From positions 11,089,195 to 11,153,194 of the forward strand of contig OU452236.1 in assembly GCA_911728455.2 (NCBI GenBank): a stretch of 64,000 bases of DNA, written 5' to 3'. Positions 11,021-21,996 of the stretch are shown here, in pieces. The DNA comes from Marthasterias glacialis. Its lineage: Eukaryota > Echinodermata > Asteroidea > Forcipulatida > Asteriidae. The notes below the pieces were generated by a model. That model was not told the origin of the DNA and ran no database searches. It saw nothing but the letters and a program-made list of their open reading frames with translations. A program made the position numbers and the translations under genes. Each line of letters opens with the position of its first letter. Positions within the stretch are counted from its first letter, which is position 1.

Positions 11021-11095
11021 CGCTGCGAAGGGGAGAGAGTGACGTCAAATTCGCTTCGCGTTTGCATTCGCGTGAAGTATGAACCGGGCTTTACA
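11021..11095 (-). mobile_element. fragment of the AAGCCCGGTTCATACTTC MITE
   Basis: CGCTGCGAAGGGG followed by GCGTGAAGTATGAACCGGGC is the reverse complement of one end of the element at 5352. Only this half is present next to the family A copy, consistent with family A having inserted into or recombined with it. Confidence 0.6.
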
Positions 11096-12059
11096 TTGGA
11101 CCCAACAACGCTGTTATTAACACTGGACATTATTTGGCGTATAGTACTATGTATAAGGTCCGACCGAGTGAACACTCATGTGTTTATTAGTACCTGTGTA
11201 ATGCCTTACAAATTCAAATTTCAAAAACAGGGAGTAACAAAAACTGCTCCAAAATCCATGAAAGGCCTCAACTATATACTTTAAGATCACCTGAACTAAG
11301 ATGGAGATGTTGCCGGTACATGTACTCTACCAATTCAATTTCTCGTTTCTTTCTGTTAGTGTTAGACTTGGGTCTCACTAGGTATGTAACACTAAATGCA
11401 TTGACCTCCTCATCTTTGCAGTTCAGGGGCACTGAGTGAGCAGATGATGTCCATCAGTGCCACTGAACTGCAAAGACGTGGATGTCGTCAGGAAATCTTT
11501 TTGATATTCGTCAGTAATGTCCCACATTGTCAATTAACCACAATTGAAAAAGCCCTTTTTTGCATTTTCCCAGGCGGACCCATTTTCAGACCCCTGACCC
11601 ACCAAAAGTGTTATTGGTCTATACTTGTTTCAGGTCAAACATAATGCAACTAGTTCATAACCAATGGTATATCAATGCAATCCGACAATTCACGTGGGCA
11701 ACGGGGAAGACGAAAAGTTGCTCCGTATAGGCTAAACAGTAGGTATTTAAAGACCTATACCTTGAAAGGCAAATTTGTTGTATTACTTTTGAAAGCAGTT
11801 TCAATTTGTATGAATGCAAGTCACCCTGTGTACCAATTTGTAGCAACATATCTTGTCTCAATTTGGAGATATACCGGTAGGCCTCTAAAAATGACCCAAA
11901 ACACAAAAATCAATTAGAAGGGGCGGGGCTGAATTTTTCGGGGGTTCAGAAAGGATAAGGAATAGGAATCTAAAATGTTGTGTGTGTTCATTGCATCCAT
12001 ATCTGGCATGTCTTGAGGATTGTTTAAAAATTTTAACGCAAAATCTGAGAGAGTCACTG
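11096..12059. other. unassigned; contains hairpin 11414-11475
   Basis: CTTTGCAGTTCAGGGGCACTGA at 11414-11435 pairs with TCAGTGCCACTGAACTGCAAAG at 11454-11475 (one mismatch, 18-bp loop). Otherwise no gene or repeat was recognised. Confidence 0.6.
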
Positions 12060-12995
12060 CCAACCCACTAGGTGAGTCCAACAGTTCAAAGGAAACATTT
12101 TCAAAAATGTCAGACTTTAAGATCTCCCGTTTTCAAAATGGCAACCATTTCGCCTAATAATACTACACAGTCAATTGGGGTGTAAGAGGTCTAGAATTTT
12201 CATGTTGGTGTTTATGAATAAATAGGTTTGAAGAGTCTAACAGTTCAAGAGAAGCATTTTGAAAGTGTGGGACCGTGGATGTTCTATTGGTCAGGATTAC
12301 AGACCAATGGAGACCAAGAGGTGGATTACTGGAAAGAACCACTGGTCAGGATCGGAGCCAAGAGAGATAAAGGAGTTGAAGATGGGACCGTGTTATTTGT
12401 GTAATATCACTTTGAAAATGGCATAACTAAAATTGAGAAGTCTGACTCACTGGCAATGGTTTCAGACAACTGTTAGAGACCCTTGAATTGAAGCTAACAT
12501 TTGAAAGACTAGTTGCGATGATGGTAACACCCCATCCTCCCGACGGTCTAAGACTATGGGGAGGATGGAAGATTACAATCATCGAAACTATTGAAAATTA
12601 AGATGCACTACCTCTTACATAAATCCATTAGTAACAGTGTTTTATTATATTGCAAAATTGCAGACATTTTGGAAAATACTCCGCCACCAGTTTGGAAAAT
12701 GTTGCATGTTAGATCCTTCAAACCTTTAAATGAACACCCAAATAAAGATTGTAGACCCCATACTTCCTAAGTAATGTGTAGTATAATTATGAAACGGACT
12801 GTTATTTTGACAAAGATATTGTACCAATTTTTATCAAAACATGACTTCCATTTTGGAAAGGTGAGACCTTAAAGTCTGTCATTTTCGGGACTGTTAAACT
12901 CTTCAAACCTATTTATGGACACCAAAAATGAAGATTCTATAACTGTTACTTCTCGAGTTGCTTATTATCATGCAAATGGCCACCATTGTACACTT
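12060..12995. repeat. imperfect palindrome of about 0.9 kb
   Basis: Left-arm words recur inverted in the right arm: CAGACTTTAAGATCTC (12111) with the reverse of 12866-12885; TAGGTTTGAAGAGTCTAACAG (12228-12248) with the reverse of 12892-12914; and near the centre CCCATCCTCCC with GGGGAGGATGG (12530-12568). Arms are diverged. It looks like an old foldback element or an inverted duplication; no ORF. Confidence 0.65.
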
Positions 12996-13213
12996 TTTTT
13001 TTTTTTTAAAGATATCACCATCTGATGTGGATTTATGCTTGGACCAACATGGCATAAAGTGAGTGTTTTATGATTCATGTCATAATTTATAACTACATTA
13101 TTGTCAATGTACTGTTTATTAAAGGTCAGATCTTTCTTTGTAATTTGAGACCATATTAGTACAACAAACAAAGTCTATAAAATTGAGTAAAGAAAAAGCC
13201 TTATCTGCAATAT

Positions 13214-13219
13214 TTTATT
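13214..13219 (-). promoter_or_regulatory. possible polyadenylation signal AATAAA
   Basis: AATAAA on the minus strand, about 100 bp after the stop of the candidate terminal exon at 13319-13390. Confidence 0.35.
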
Positions 13220-13318
13220 TTACTTCTCAAAGACCAATTACTACAAACATATTTTAAGTAAACAGCACCACAACCAAGAGAAGAGTAAAACAAAGAAACT
13301 ACATCTTTAATTCTTTAA

Positions 13319-13390
13319 TCATTCTGCGCCAAGTTTCATAGAGTAATTTGGGCAAAGTATTTCAGCCAAAGCATTTTGCTTTATGAGTTC
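13319..13390 (-). CDS. candidate terminal coding exon, gene uncertain
   Basis: A long pyrimidine tract ending TCGGTAG precedes 23 open codons (ELIKQNALAEILCPNYSMKL..) and a TGA, then a short AT-rich 3' part with AATAAA. The acceptor phase would be compatible with MED27 exon 7 (phase 0). The residues, however, do not resemble the MED27 C-terminus, which carries paired cysteines and a PPTWRD motif in vertebrates. It could be an alternative MED27 end, the end of another minus-strand gene, or chance. Confidence 0.25.
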   Translation of the reverse strand, partial: ELIKQNALAEILCPNYSMKLGAE

Positions 13391-14822
13391 CTACCGATAA
13401 AAAAAAAACAGAAAAACAAACAAACATTAGTTACAACCAACTGTAATCATTTAATTTTTTCCTTATGCATAGGGAGCTCCATGACTTTGGGCCCTGGCTT
13501 AGTTGTTTGCTAAACATCTGCGTAGGCACTGTGCAAATTTAAATATAAAAAACGCACTCCTAACTATAATATGTAATATTACATGCATATTTCTTCCCTT
13601 GATTTTTTATTTTTACAGTTTACCAATGTATTGTACAACCAATCTGTTGTGCATAGATTTCAATTAATTTTCCATGTACAACAAATTGATTGCGTAATAA
13701 AGAATGCAATTTTTTTTAGTTTGCTTCAATTCACTTCAAAGACATTTTAACAACTAAGCCCCACCTAATCACTACATGTGAGATCCAACTACAATGCTCA
13801 CGTGCTTGCTCTGGCTGATAAGTCACACATTAATATATCAGACATTGGTTGATGGATCTATCTTTTTGAATAAGGAATTGACAATGACTAAAATCCAGAT
13901 CAATGTCTTTTTAAAGAGGTGGCACAATGGTTTTTGGAAATGTATTCATTTTGGTAATTGTGACCCAAAATTTACTTGAAAAAACATACATGTTAACATA
14001 GTTAATATTTATACTCAATCGGTCTTCCGAGTCACAAGAAAATAGTGGAAAAAACCAAACATTTTCACTATTTTCTAAACTAATTGTTTCACTCATCTCT
14101 CATGGTCATCCCTTTCGTCATGGTTCTACTATAGTGTAGGTCCTGCAACATTCTTCCTAGTATGGGGGGTTAATGCAACAGCACCTTTACTGGTATTTGA
14201 AATATCTCAAAGGCTCATTATCCATTTGTGTTTTATTTATAATGAAAGACATTAATTTCTTAGTCTTCTCAAAGATAAAAAAATACATTAATAAATACCT
14301 CACAGAGTTTATGCACTCTAATTGGTTAAAGACTGGTCACATGAGGGTGTATTAAAATACGATATAAAGACCGGCTCTATCAACTAGCCAATAAATGGCC
14401 CCAAACAAGCATACTGTTGTGTAAAAGCTTCCATGCACTTTGCATGTTGTGCGGTGAACAATGACGGGGTGCCAAATCAACTGTTTTCTTTGTATTTTTT
14501 GTTTTGTTTTATTGGGCTAGAGAGTTTGGTTCGGCATGATCACTCATACCACACGTATGCATGAACGCACAATGTATCAGTTTAAGGTAGCAGGTATGCA
14601 CTTAAACCAATATAATGCAAAGCATAAAACGCAAAGCGCATAGTCTGGTTCTTAAAAATATGCATAATAAATGTGTAAGAGATTAGGATTACACACACAA
14701 ATTGAATAGCTTAAAGAATGGCCCTTGAACATGAGTGAACATTTAAAACAATATTGGCGAAAGAAAAAATAAAAAATTCTGATGATTTTTTAAGTTTTTT
14801 CTTTTTGTTGAAGGTATTTATT
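13391..14822. other. no recognised feature
   Basis: AT-rich. Holds a weak inverted repeat at about 13637-13695 (CAATCTGTTGTGCAT / ATGTACAACAAATTG). No exon recognised. Confidence 0.4.
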
Positions 14823-14963
14823 AAAGGGAATAACAGTGTGATGACCCAGTCTTCACTGCATGGTGATGACCTTGGTTGGTTGGTTGATGGCCATTCACAG
14901 CGACCAGTCACCAATCCGGTCATTACTGTGCAGTAAAGACCGGGTCGTCATTCTGTTATTCCC
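14823..14963. repeat. inverted repeat, about 47-bp arms
   Basis: AGGGAATAACAGTGTGATGA at the left pairs with the reverse of ...TCGTCATTCTGTTATTCCCT at the right, continuing through GACCCAGTCTTCACTGCA with about 15% mismatches. The loop of about 45 bp contains GGTTGGTTGGTTGATGG. Confidence 0.75.
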
Positions 14964-15015
14964 TAAATAAGACAATGGACTGAGCCAAAATATATTTAAA
15001 AACATCCATATTGGC

Positions 15016-15560
15016 ACAAAAAGGTCAAGAGACTCCTCTGTGTTTCTTTGAATAAGCTGCTTGTTCAGATTCATGTCAATACATGAAGTCTATGGCTTCC
15101 CTTGACTCAAGCATTCATTGATGGATGACAGCTTGTGTTATTGCCTACAGCATTCATGATAGGGGATTAACGTTCTAAAATCATGCCATGTTGGAGGAAG
15201 ATGGTTCATGAGGAACTGCCCACAATGCCGACAAGGTGTTGAAAACAACTTCTGATAGCTGCGTAGCCAAGTCTAAGTGAAAAAGAGAAGAAGAAAAACT
15301 GAAACTGAAAAGTGAAACTGCAAGGGAAGTTTAAAGGTCTGCAGACATTGATGAAGCTGAAATAGAATCACTATGAATTTATATGGTGAGAATGCCGCCT
15401 TTGAAGAGAACATGATGTGACTGTATCATTAGAAGACTGAACAATTAACCAACTACTGTAAGAACCTTGCACAAAAAAGGTCAAGAGACTCCTTTGTGAT
15501 TCCTTTGTATACAACAAGAATGGTGTGTTGAGATTAATCTCATTCTTTGACAGTTGTTGC
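15016..15560. repeat. diverged direct repeat, two copies
   Basis: GCACAAAAAGGTCAAGAGAC at about 15015 and 15470 is followed by similar sequence (TCCT.TGTG.TT..TTTG) for about 70 bp. The region between is unassigned. Confidence 0.5.
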
Positions 15561-15837
15561 ACACAAGAAACATACAGACCAGTGCAAGTAAAGAATGTAA
15601 TTCATAACTAGAGCTTATGGAATATTTGTGCTAATGATGACATCAGTTACAACAACAAGACACTACGTTTAATTATTTGGAATCATAATTCATGGTAAAC
15701 TGGCAAAAGTTGTATCATTAAGTCACACGTCTTAAAACACACATTCTCATGGCTTTTGGCAAACCCTAAAATGAAGACTTGGGAATACTTTCTCTTAAAT
15801 CGACAGGTTATGAACACTTTTTGATACCTACTGCCAA

Positions 15838-16565
15838 CAGACTAATTGCGCTACCCAAGTCATGTGACCTGTAGTGGGTATTAAATGTCAACAAACACGG
15901 CGTCCTCCATAGTAATGTGCAGTACAGTACATGATGATCGTTGCATTTGTTTATTTGGTCAAGGCTTTTCTTTCTCGGTATCTGTGAAAAATATTCCAGA
16001 GTTTGTACCAGAGACCTTCGAGTGGCTGAATAAAAAAAGCCAGTAAGGACAATTTCAGCAAGTCTTGGAAATTCTACAAGGAACGCTATGTTCTTAATGT
16101 GGTGGTACCAGTTGCACGATGGAACGTTTGGGCCAGACTACTGTAATCACACACTTTTCAACACAAGAATTTCACAATTTTGAAGCGTAAATAATCCAAA
16201 AGAAAAGGCTTTCTAAACACAAGGCTAGGTACATGTATAAATGCTCACTTTTCCAACATTCTTCACCTTTGTCTTACAGTGATTTATATTACAAACAAAA
16301 TCACAGGCGGGTGGCTACATCGTCGTCCGACGCTGGTAGTTCATAACTCAAAGTAAACCTCATTTGTAGTAGAATAGCCTACTGGTAATGTTATTAAAAT
16401 CAATGTCGCAACATACAACTTTAATAAAAGGGCTTAGTAACCGTGTTACTATTACCAAAAACTGACTGTTGGTATGACTCTGTCGGTCACAGCATGTATT
16501 TGCACGTAGTTTGCCATCAGCTGAGATGACAGAGTACCCACTTCAGGTCGTGCAATCCGTCTATT
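15838..16565 (-). mobile_element. family A MITE, diverged full-length copy
   Basis: CAGACTAATTGCG at the left and CGTGCAATCCGTCTATT at the right. The inside follows family A in reverse orientation throughout (TTTGTACCAGAGACCTTC, AGGCGGGTGGCTACAT, CATCAGCTG). It is the most diverged near-complete copy in the window, so probably the oldest. Confidence 0.8.
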
Positions 16566-17345
16566 GGTATATAAATCCAACAAGTGTTGATTTTTCATGC
16601 ACAAATTGCGCTGATTGGTGTCACCATTAGCATAAGATTTTATTTTTTTTAAACCCTAGTGCTTTAGCTGCCGAGGGGTTTACAGTGCACTTTGGTGCCG
16701 TGTGAGGACTAGAGGGAACACTATTCCAGCATTTTACCTTTGACTATATAAAAAACATGTCAACACCATGATGTACAATTGTGAACTTTCTCCAAATCAA
16801 AAAACATGCTGTGAACACAATTTACAAAGCTGCCTCTAGTTACATTATTTGCAACAATCCAAACGGTACTGTTATGGCTTTCTTGGCATTAGAAAGTGTC
16901 ATTCTCATGCTGTTTTAGGCCTGATTTTACCACAGTTACATTGAAACATGCTCGTAAAGTTTCTAATGTAAATGTAATGTAGTTCAAGTACAATCTGCTG
17001 TCTTCCCTGATTTTTCAAAACTTTCATATAAACTTTATGAATGGTCCGGCTTTCACAAAAGTTTATTTGGCACTCAGCAGCTAAAGTGATCAAACAGTCG
17101 TTGTATGTACAAATCCTGTGTAATAGACTCAATGGGCTTGTTAGAGGCAAGTTGCGCAATGCCAACAGGTTTAGTACTGGCACTGCATAGCATACGTAGA
17201 TAAGGCGGCAATTGCCATACACTGTACTTGTTAAATAGAAATTTCCATACATGTATAACTTAAAGTTTATGACCTCAAGAAGGGTTGTCCGCGTTACTCC
17301 AAATGAAGCGGCAATGTCTGTCCGTGTATTTGCAATCAACAAATA
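16566..17345. other. no recognised feature
   Basis: A 145-codon minus-strand open frame lies at 16905-17342, but its composition is not protein-like and I recognise no domain. Confidence 0.35.
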
Positions 17346-17349
17346 AATT

Positions 17350-17993
17350 TTGTTATGGTGTCCGCCTCTGAATGGTTTCGTGGCTGAAATGTTGCAAGGT
17401 CACGATGCTTGTTTGGAGAGCATGGTCTTGAAGCAGGTACTCAGAAGAAGGTCGCCGCCAATGTCAGTCTTGGAGATCTGTGTGCTGATAAATGAGAAGA
17501 GCTCCTTTTTGTTTTCCTCTCTTTTTTAGGAAGCCGCTGTTCCATTTATGCTTCGGATATGAGTGCTGCCATTGCCAAGTTTTGACTGTTGGCCATTTCC
17601 ACATTGTTGCTGTGTAAGAGCTTTGAGGTCATTTTCCTTGAGGTAATTATTCCATACAGCGTCTATGCATTGGGTACTTTCTGTCATCTGGGCCTCCAGA
17701 AATGGTACAGTGTTGAGCAAGACATACTTGCTGAATGTCTTTGCTATGTTGGAGCGCACCATATGGATAACTGCTACCATATCCAACAACACAACCAGGG
17801 CTTGTTTTGCAGAAGCTGTGCGTCCAGAGGGTGCATTGAGGCATTGAAAAATGTTGGACTTCTTCCTAGATCCCAGAGACCCTCGATCTGCCAGGCTCAG
17901 TGGCTCTGTCTGATTTTCAAACCGAAAGAAGTCTATCAAGTCGGAATTGGGATGTGACTGGAGTGAGAGAAAAAATTGCATGATTAAAAGCAT
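17350..17993 (-). pseudogene. PIN-like domain remnant of an uncharacterised invertebrate/fish family
   Basis: An open frame of 155 codons (17526-17993) matches, from memory, a widespread uncharacterised family with a PIN/XPG-like core: DFFRFENQTEPLSLADRGSL at the start, ALVVLLDMVAVIHMVR in the core (normally VVLDGAAIV, so the first aspartate is kept), FSKYVLLNTVPFL, and CIDAVWNNYLKENDLKALT (normally VDVVWDVY..DSLKAETR). After the frame breaks, ENKKELFSFISTQIS continues the family to about 17350. Its N-terminal part lies on the opposite strand at 18040-18442, so the gene has been inverted in pieces. Family recognition is solid by motif order; the biochemical role is unknown. Confidence 0.6.
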
Positions 17994-18039
17994 ATTCTGC
18001 TATGTGGCATCACTGTCCTTCCCAACTTTTTCTTTGGGG

Positions 18040-18442
18040 ATAGGATAGTTAAGGAGTTCAAAGCCATCATTGACCCACCACGGTCATCCACCGGTCATCA
18101 TGAGGAAGGACACAGCTTGCAAGTAAAGTTTCATAAGGATGTACTATCGCTCATCCAAGTAGTAGAGAGCAAGTGGGCAACCCTTTCCTTGCTACAAGTC
18201 AGAAGCTTATAGCCTTCTTTACATAGAATGTCATGGATCAGGAAGTTGCTACTTCTTTATCTCAAATCCACGAAGCTGGCCAAGCCCTTTACGCAGCATA
18301 TGTTATGGAAAGATTGGAAAAGGCTTCATTACCAGTATCTGATACCATCAAGCGGAACAACATGCTAACCTTTGCAAACCGACCTATCCCCAAGAAAAAG
18401 GTGGGAAGGACAGTGGAATACAAAGCAGAATATGCCTGTGAG
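18040..18442 (+). pseudogene. N-terminal part of the same PIN-like family, opposite strand
   Basis: FHKDVLSLIQVVESKW, then from the ATG at 18233 MDQEVATSLSQIHEAGQALY and YVMERLEKASLPVSDTIKRN, ending KAEYACEFFSQ. This order (…VIEDMGNPF…; D..V..T....G...Y..YV.ERL; PI.RN) normally stands directly before the PIN-like segment, which here is inverted at 17350-17993. The segment is broken by stops near 18210, and a SINE-like piece starts where similarity ends. Confidence 0.6.
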
Positions 18443-18515
18443 TTTTTTTCACAGGACTCACGAAAATACTGAGTATACAGTGCTTAAGACACATCGGTGT
18501 ATGGACAAAAACACA
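18436..18515 (+). mobile_element. SINE body fragment
   Basis: TTTTTTTCACAGGACTC followed by CTGAGTATACAGTGCTTAAG and ACACATCGGTGTATGG matches the SINE body found on the minus strand at 25084-25466. It separates two pieces of the PIN-like pseudogene. Confidence 0.65.
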
Positions 18516-18578
18516 AATAAAATTGCCCTTCATGAATTCAGCATGTACTTGAGGGTGTTTTTCGGCTAACTCGACCAT
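18515..18578 (-). pseudogene. PIN-like family C-terminal piece, minus strand
   Basis: Encodes MVELAEKHPQVHAEFMKGNF, which in the family follows shortly after the YARW motif. Here the YARW piece lies immediately adjacent on the plus strand (18604-18680), so the two are split by an inversion. Confidence 0.55.
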
Positions 18579-18603
18579 GTCACATCAAGCGCATGTGACA
18601 AAC

Positions 18604-18680
18604 TCTGTGGCTGGTTTTACACCTTCGACCACGTAAACTACGCGCGTTGGCACATGGACTGGCAGCCAACATACGCTTGA
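18604..18680 (+). pseudogene. PIN-like family YARW piece, plus strand
   Basis: Encodes LCGWFYTFDHVNYARWH, matching the family signature F.(Y/F)D..NYARW. The downstream continuation is interrupted by stops, and the expected next block sits inverted at 18515-18578. Confidence 0.55.
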
Positions 18681-19107
18681 TGCACTTGATGTGATGCTCA
18701 TTGAGCGCAGACTGTGCGCGACCACATGTCAGGACCTCAGCCTTAGAAAGAACGGTGGCCCACCCCAAAGTGGAGCAGCAGGGGACTAGCAATGGGACTA
18801 GTAGTAGTAGTCCCGGTTAATTTTCTACCTCCCGAGGTAGTACTTGATAAGCAGAACAGTACTTAGAAAGTTGTTCCCCAGAATTCCGAAATCTACTCCA
18901 CAGTAATAGAATAATAACAGGACAAGTTGCTGTATATCTTTAACAATGTAATGGTTGTTATTCAATGTATTTACAAGTTTGTTGTACAGATGGAAATAAA
19001 ACAAACAAACAAACAATTTTAATAACTTTTTAAAAATAGTATTTAGGGCCTATTTTTGATTGATTTATTTTTTTTTCTTCCTCGGCCTTGAATGGAACAA
19101 AAGGCAA

Positions 19108-19300
19108 GTTGAACAAGTCAATGCGCCCAGGAATCCGCGCCCAGGACCTGTGTTATGCTTGTCAAAGCACGACTTCAATGTGCCCGGAACACACGGGGCC
19201 CATCCACCCTGAGTTTGCCTGCAAAGCACAGCTTCAATGCGCCCGAAACATGACACCCGGGGCTCACCATCCCGAGGTTTCATGCAAAGCACGGCTCCTA
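19108..19300. repeat. tandem repeat, about 70-bp unit, three copies
   Basis: CAAAGCACGACTTCAATGTG, CAAAGCACAGCTTCAATGCG and CAAAGCACGGCTCC mark successive units, each with a GCCCGGAACA..GGGGC segment. Confidence 0.7.
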
Positions 19301-19324
19301 ACCCATCAGCCAATACGTCTAGTA

Positions 19325-19462
19325 GTCTGAACGGTCGACTCAGTCAACCATCGACTTGTCTTATGGTTCAACGAATGCGAGTTGTATTAATGGACGACTT
19401 GTCTCAACGAACAACCTGTCTCGAGTCAACTCGGTCAACTGTCGACTTGTCCGAACACCTGT
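19325..19462. repeat. GTCGACTTGTCTCAAC short tandem repeats
   Basis: About six degenerate units built on GTCAACTGTCGACTTGTC; locally palindromic at GTCGAC. Confidence 0.6.
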
Positions 19463-20239
19463 TGGCCACATCAAAGCCAAGTTGCATTTCACGACTTTTT
19501 TTTGCAACTTATCACACAATGTGGACGTCCCCGCCAGGTGTGTGTATAGAACACACACAACCCAGCAACATCGGTTCCACACAATGAGTTAGAGTGTCAG
19601 CATTGCTGTTCAATGTACAGGAATTCAGGGTTGGAAATAAAGTGGTCGCCGGTCGCCAAATATGAGCGAAAACAGCGACGGGCGAGTCACAACCTTTGGT
19701 ACTTGGTAAAATCTCATAGATTATTTTGAAGTTGTAAAATGGTTTGACAAGTCTTGATATTTGCAAGATTTGATGTCCGCGATCGTTTCACTAGTCACTA
19801 CAACCACGCATACACAATACACGGTGATGCCTTGTACTCACAACGGTCGTCCTCTACATCGTTTGTACATACAGCACATTACATATGCAGCAGGTACAAA
19901 GTCCAACGTAAGCCACAATGTGATTGACTATTGACAAAACATCCATATTCATAAGAAAGCTTCAGCTTGCATGGCTTGGCACACGTTCAATGGCAGGGTA
20001 AAAACCAGCTGCATATGTAGCAAAACTTAATGAACAATTCCGGGCCAATCACAAGCCACGTAACTGTTGAATATGGATGAGTCTGTGTAAAAGGTCACTG
20101 TGTTTCGGGCTTCGTTCCATGGACTTTGTGGGGCAATATTGTGTTGTGTGCTGTGGTGTAATGGCACTCGTGGTAAAAATTGTGTGTCTGTGTGTCGCGT
20201 TGGAGCATTGTGTTGTGCTTTTTTCTGTTGTGAACTAAA

Positions 20240-20395
20240 GTCGTGATTGAGAAATCCATTCATTGGGCAACTATTTGCAAGTACTTTTGAAGTAGTCATG
20301 GCGGCAAGACTACTCGAGTAGTTGCAACGTGGTGGTCACGACTAGTCGTTGCAATCAACAGTCGCAATTACTGGAGTAGTCGCCAAGGCCTAGAT
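20240..20395 (-). repeat. dispersed repeat with CTACTCGAGTAG palindromes, copy 1
   Basis: The reverse complement matches 50405-50550: TTTGCAAGTACTTTTGAAG, CTACTCGAGTAGTTGCAACG and the end GGCGACTA. The ends (CAGGCCTGGGCGACTAGT in copy 2) are compatible with a hAT-type MITE, but target duplications were not seen. Confidence 0.5.
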
Positions 20396-20399
20396 GGCA

Positions 20400-20640
20400 G
20401 GCAGGTCGTATTCAGCATCCCGATTGAGGGTTGGGTTCTGGGTCTTCTGTCTATGGCCTCCCTGATACTTTGATTCGAGAAGTGCTCCTCTCGTGTTATG
20501 ACTTGTACATTATCTATGGTGACATTATGTTTGTGATGAGCTAAATGTTTTCCCACACAGCTGTAAGGGGGGGGGGGGTAGTTGTACTCCTTGAATTTGG
20601 TGTTGAGGGATTTAACCACAATGCTGAACGATGAGGTCAT
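20400..20640 (-). pseudogene. Penelope-like element, C-terminal endonuclease-region fragment
   Basis: The minus-strand frame encodes CVGKHLAHHKHNVTIDNVQV then ITREEHFSNQSIREAIDRRP and TQPSIG, the order (..H........I.....R..HF..R.IREAI.I....P.LN) seen after the GIY-YIG core of Penelope elements. It abuts the CTCGAG-type repeat. Upstream GIY-YIG and RT domains are absent here. Confidence 0.6.
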
Positions 20641-20801
20641 GATGACCTTGCAAGCTAGATCCTGCTAAAGTCTCTGAAAGGTAACTTTTAATTCCAAGTC
20701 AATTTGACAGAGTCCAATATCAGTTTACATGCTGCTAACACTTGTTACAGGTTACATAAATGTATGTATTCAATGGCGGTCGCAATGGGCAGGAAACTCA
20801 C

Positions 20802-20879
20802 CATAAATGAACGGAAGCATATATCTGCTCTAAGTGGTGAGTGGTAATGCAGCATAGCAGACGTGGCATGATCTGTTAT
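20802..20879 (-). CDS. MED27: MED27 exon 7
   Basis: Acceptor TTGCTTACAG, 26 codons (ITDHATSAMLHYHSPLRADI..SFM), donor ATG|GTGAGT. Corresponds to human VTDHATTALLHYQLP...VRSFM. Both borders are phase 0. This is the last MED27 exon that could be matched; about 45 C-terminal residues, including the expected cysteine pair, are still missing. Confidence 0.9.
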
Positions 20880-21569
20880 CTGTAAGCAACAAATAGTTAT
20901 CAAAGGTTGTTCAAATAATGTCAAAATCATTCCAGCCTGGATTCAAAGTGACTGACAGTCGTTTACAGATTACAAGGTTTTGCTTTTGCTTCTATTGCAG
21001 AAAGGTTGAAGGCCAATTCAGACATGTAAGAAACACAATAATAAAAATAATACATTTAAGTCATGGTATAACATTCAAATTAAATATAACTTTTTCTAAT
21101 GAGGTCAAATATAAACTAGCGCTTAAGTGCTTCACGTAGCACGAATTTCAGCCCTATGAACTACATGATGGCCATGGGAATATCATAGCTAACATGTGCA
21201 CGACAGCTGGTACCCAGAAGTCAGCTATATTACAACGGGATTTCGGCTGCATTTGTTTCTGTGTCGCAAGGCACCCGGCTGCATTGGCAAAACAATTCAT
21301 AGTCTTTGGTCAAGACAGTTGTGTGTGATACTGCGAAGTTTATTGTAATGCAACGGAGCCAAGCTTTACAGCAAATGAATCGGAGAACCCAGCAAAGGAA
21401 TCAGAGAACGCAATCCACTCCCTGGGCAGAATACCTTAATTTTTGAAAGATTCTAAGAATAAGAGTACAAATGAGCAAACAGAAATGAAGCTTGCATCCT
21501 CATTAGCCATGCGGCGTTTTTGTACCGTCCATAGCACATGAGGATGTCATAATGCTCTTGAGAAGAGAC
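20880..21569. other. MED27 intron sequence, part of intron 6
   Basis: No mobile element or exon recognised. Confidence 0.5.
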
Positions 21570-21835
21570 TAGGTATTTTTTTTTCACAAAATGACCCCTG
21601 CTGACATAGGTGACCACTGGCCAAAATCTGTGTACACCCCAAATGTATCATGAGGCAATGACGTATTCCACCAAGTTTAGCTACAATCGGCTAAAGAATG
21701 TTCATAAAATGACCACTACTGACCACCAGATGACCACTGGCCAAATTGTTTCACCATTCATAGATAGGGCAGGTGTCATGGCTTAATCTGACCAAGTTTG
21801 GGTGACCATTTGACCAAAGAAAGGAAGAAAGAATT
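21570..21835. repeat. TGACCACTGGCC / CCAAGTTT repeat
   Basis: ATGACC.CTGCTGAC, TGACCACTGGCCAAA and CACCAAGTTTAGCTACAATC recur in two tandem half-units. Resembles 1985-2215, suggesting a common old dispersed repeat. Confidence 0.5.
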
Positions 21836-21954
21836 TTTGCATCACAATATATCAGTTTGTATGGAAGCGTTAAAGGGCCACAACAAATTTTAGACTTCAA
21901 CAAGATACAGAATCACAACATTGAATGTACATCTCCACAAACATAAATACCCAC

Positions 21955-21996
21955 CTTTTGAAATACTTTGTGTTTTGATGGGGCCCATATATCAAC
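21955..21996 (-). CDS. MED27: MED27 exon 6, 42-bp micro-exon
   Basis: Acceptor TGCCTTTCAG, 14 codons (VDIWAPSKHKVFQK), donor AAG|GTGGGT. Matches human LDIWSKSNYQVFQK. Phase 0 on both sides. Confidence 0.85.

Noticed and set aside
16905..17342. 145-codon minus-strand ORF as a gene
   Set aside because: Unusual composition, no motif, no splice signals, AT-rich DNA where such frames occur by chance.
19361..19582. Missing C-terminal exon of MED27 (frame contains LCDKLQKKVVKC)
   Set aside because: It crosses a tandem repeat, lacks PPTWRD-like residues and has no phase-0 acceptor.
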